The notes under the pieces: model-generated | What the model saw: only the letters and a program-made list of their open reading frames with translations | What the model was told of the DNA's origin: nothing | Database searches by the model: none | Shown: one piece after another, positions 25,316-25,983 of the stretch | How positions within the stretch are numbered: the stretch's first letter is position 1 | How the letters are laid out: each line of letters starts with the position of its first letter | Made by a program: the position numbers and the translations under genes | Assembly (NCBI GenBank): GCA_937952445.1 | Contig: CALGAA010000285.1 | Span: 1 to 25,983, forward strand | Length of the DNA stretch: 25,983 nt | DNA from: an uncultured Bacteroidota bacterium | Lineage (GTDB): Bacteria; Bacteroidota; Bacteroidia; Chitinophagales; Saprospiraceae | Direction: 5' to 3'

Positions 25316-25983
25316 CTAAAACCCATCCGTCCTGAAAGAAGGTGCCGGCAATTGCTGCATATTATATAAGGTGGTTTCCGGGCAATTGGAAAATCCGTAC
25401 CGCACGACCTGGGGATCTCCTACTTCGTCAGACCACACGGTGATTTTGGAATCTCTTCCCAACGCGGCTTGTGCGTTTTTGAAATCACCATCTTCACCGG
25501 CGATCTCAAATCCTTTCAAAGGCTGGCCAAAGGTGGCGAATCCCCCCTGAGCATGGTCAAATCTCAAAACAATTTTATGGTCATCTGTTTTTTCCATGGA
25601 TTTGTAGATTGGACCGCTATATTGGAATCCTTCCAACCCATATGTTTGGGATAATGCCCAAAGGGCAAGCCTTCGCCCCACGTCTTTCTTATTGCCCGGG
25701 TGGATATTGGTGCAATTTCCAATATCCATGGTTCCGGCCATACCTGTGTTGGGCAAATTCAACATGGTTTTGAGCTGTGCCTCACGCAGAAATGCAGAAT
25801 TGCGGTTGCCATAGTTGTATGGTGCGATTTCGACGAAGTAAAATGGCATATTGTCATTCTTGAAATCCTTTCGCCATTGGGTGATCATGTCGGAGAACAG
25901 CTTAGCATACTCGTCCGCGTTGCCCACGTTGGATTCACCCTGGTACCAGAGAAAACCTTTGGCCGTGAATGGGATCAGGGGCT
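25316..25983 (-). CDS. Sialate O-acetylesterase-like SGNH hydrolase (5' end outside window)
   Basis: This is the C-terminal portion of a gene entering from the right edge; the frame is open to base 25983. The visible start of the domain has GFLWYQGESNV, the family block found in 9-O-acetylsialate esterases and related carbohydrate esterases. The catalytic Asp-His region is TMDIGNCTNIHPGNKKDVG, followed by RLALWAL and a C-terminal beta-sandwich with FDHAQGGF. The nucleophile Ser and any signal peptide lie beyond the window. A GTG at 25927 is an internal codon and not the start. In Bacteroidota such esterases act on acetylated sugars or xylan; the substrate is not determinable here. Confidence 0.9.
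   Translation of the reverse strand, partial: PLIPFTAKGFLWYQGESNVGNADEYAKLFSDMITQWRKDFKNDNMPFYFVEIAPYNYGNRNSAFLREAQLKTMLNLPNTGMAGTMDIGNCTNIHPGNKKDVGRRLALWALSQTYGLEGFQYSGPIYKSMEKTDDHKIVLRFDHAQGGFATFGQPLKGFEIAGEDGDFKNAQAALGRDSKITVWSDEVGDPQVVRYGFSNCPETTLYNMQQLPAPSFRTDGF

Overview
The window looks like a chromosomal segment of a Bacteroidota bacterium, probably close to the Saprospiria (class level is inference). Several independent signs agree: a GldH-type gliding lipoprotein, a secreted metalloprotease ending in a type IX secretion (T9SS) sorting domain, LpxH (a Gram-negative outer-membrane enzyme), tRNA without an encoded CCA end, promoters of the TTTG-N19-21-TAnnTTTG type, and almost no Shine-Dalgarno sequences ahead of genes. 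I see no prophage, plasmid or CRISPR genes. Most of the coding content is housekeeping.

Layout: (1) 148-3229, plus strand: 2-dehydro-3-deoxygalactonokinase, then a secreted beta-helix protein of the pectate-lyase superfamily. (2) 3230-3865, gene-poor: a tandem array of four hairpins, directly abutted by a MITE-like repeat, then a promoter and a tiny Cys-rich ORF in the leader of the next gene. (3) 3866-7979: two convergent cation:proton antiporters, the first fused to two universal-stress-like domains and a membrane-anchored C-terminal module. (4) 8130-9928: an arginyltransferase/GNAT-like protein overlapping a dipeptide epimerase by GTGA. (5) 10055-11487: a bidirectional terminator, initiator tRNA-fMet with a very clear promoter, and a divergent BaiN-type flavoprotein. 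(6) 11499-13804, minus: grpE-dnaJ-gldH. (7) 13805-15967: another MITE-like copy, yifB/comM, and a one-end fragment of the repeat. (8) 16025-20217, minus: lpxH, an overlapping lipoprotein and a T9SS-exported M12B-like metalloprotease. (9) 20387-25310, plus: serC, a repeat-bearing spacer, and a large Tricorn-type protease, converging at 5 bp on a partial sialate O-acetylesterase.

The genes do not form one pathway. Themes are sugar-acid and polysaccharide use (dgoK, beta-helix protein, sialate esterase), cell-surface biology (gldH, T9SS metalloprotease, lpxH, lipoprotein), protein quality control (grpE, dnaJ, Tricorn) and ion homeostasis (two antiporters). The least ordinary signal is non-coding: the hairpin array at 3393-3504, whose stems differ while six-base linkers and four-base loops are held constant, and the repeat family at 3508, 13989, 15920 and 21642, whose copies match at roughly four-fifths identity and have imperfect terminal inverted repeats. 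I could not search databases, so whether either is already catalogued is open.
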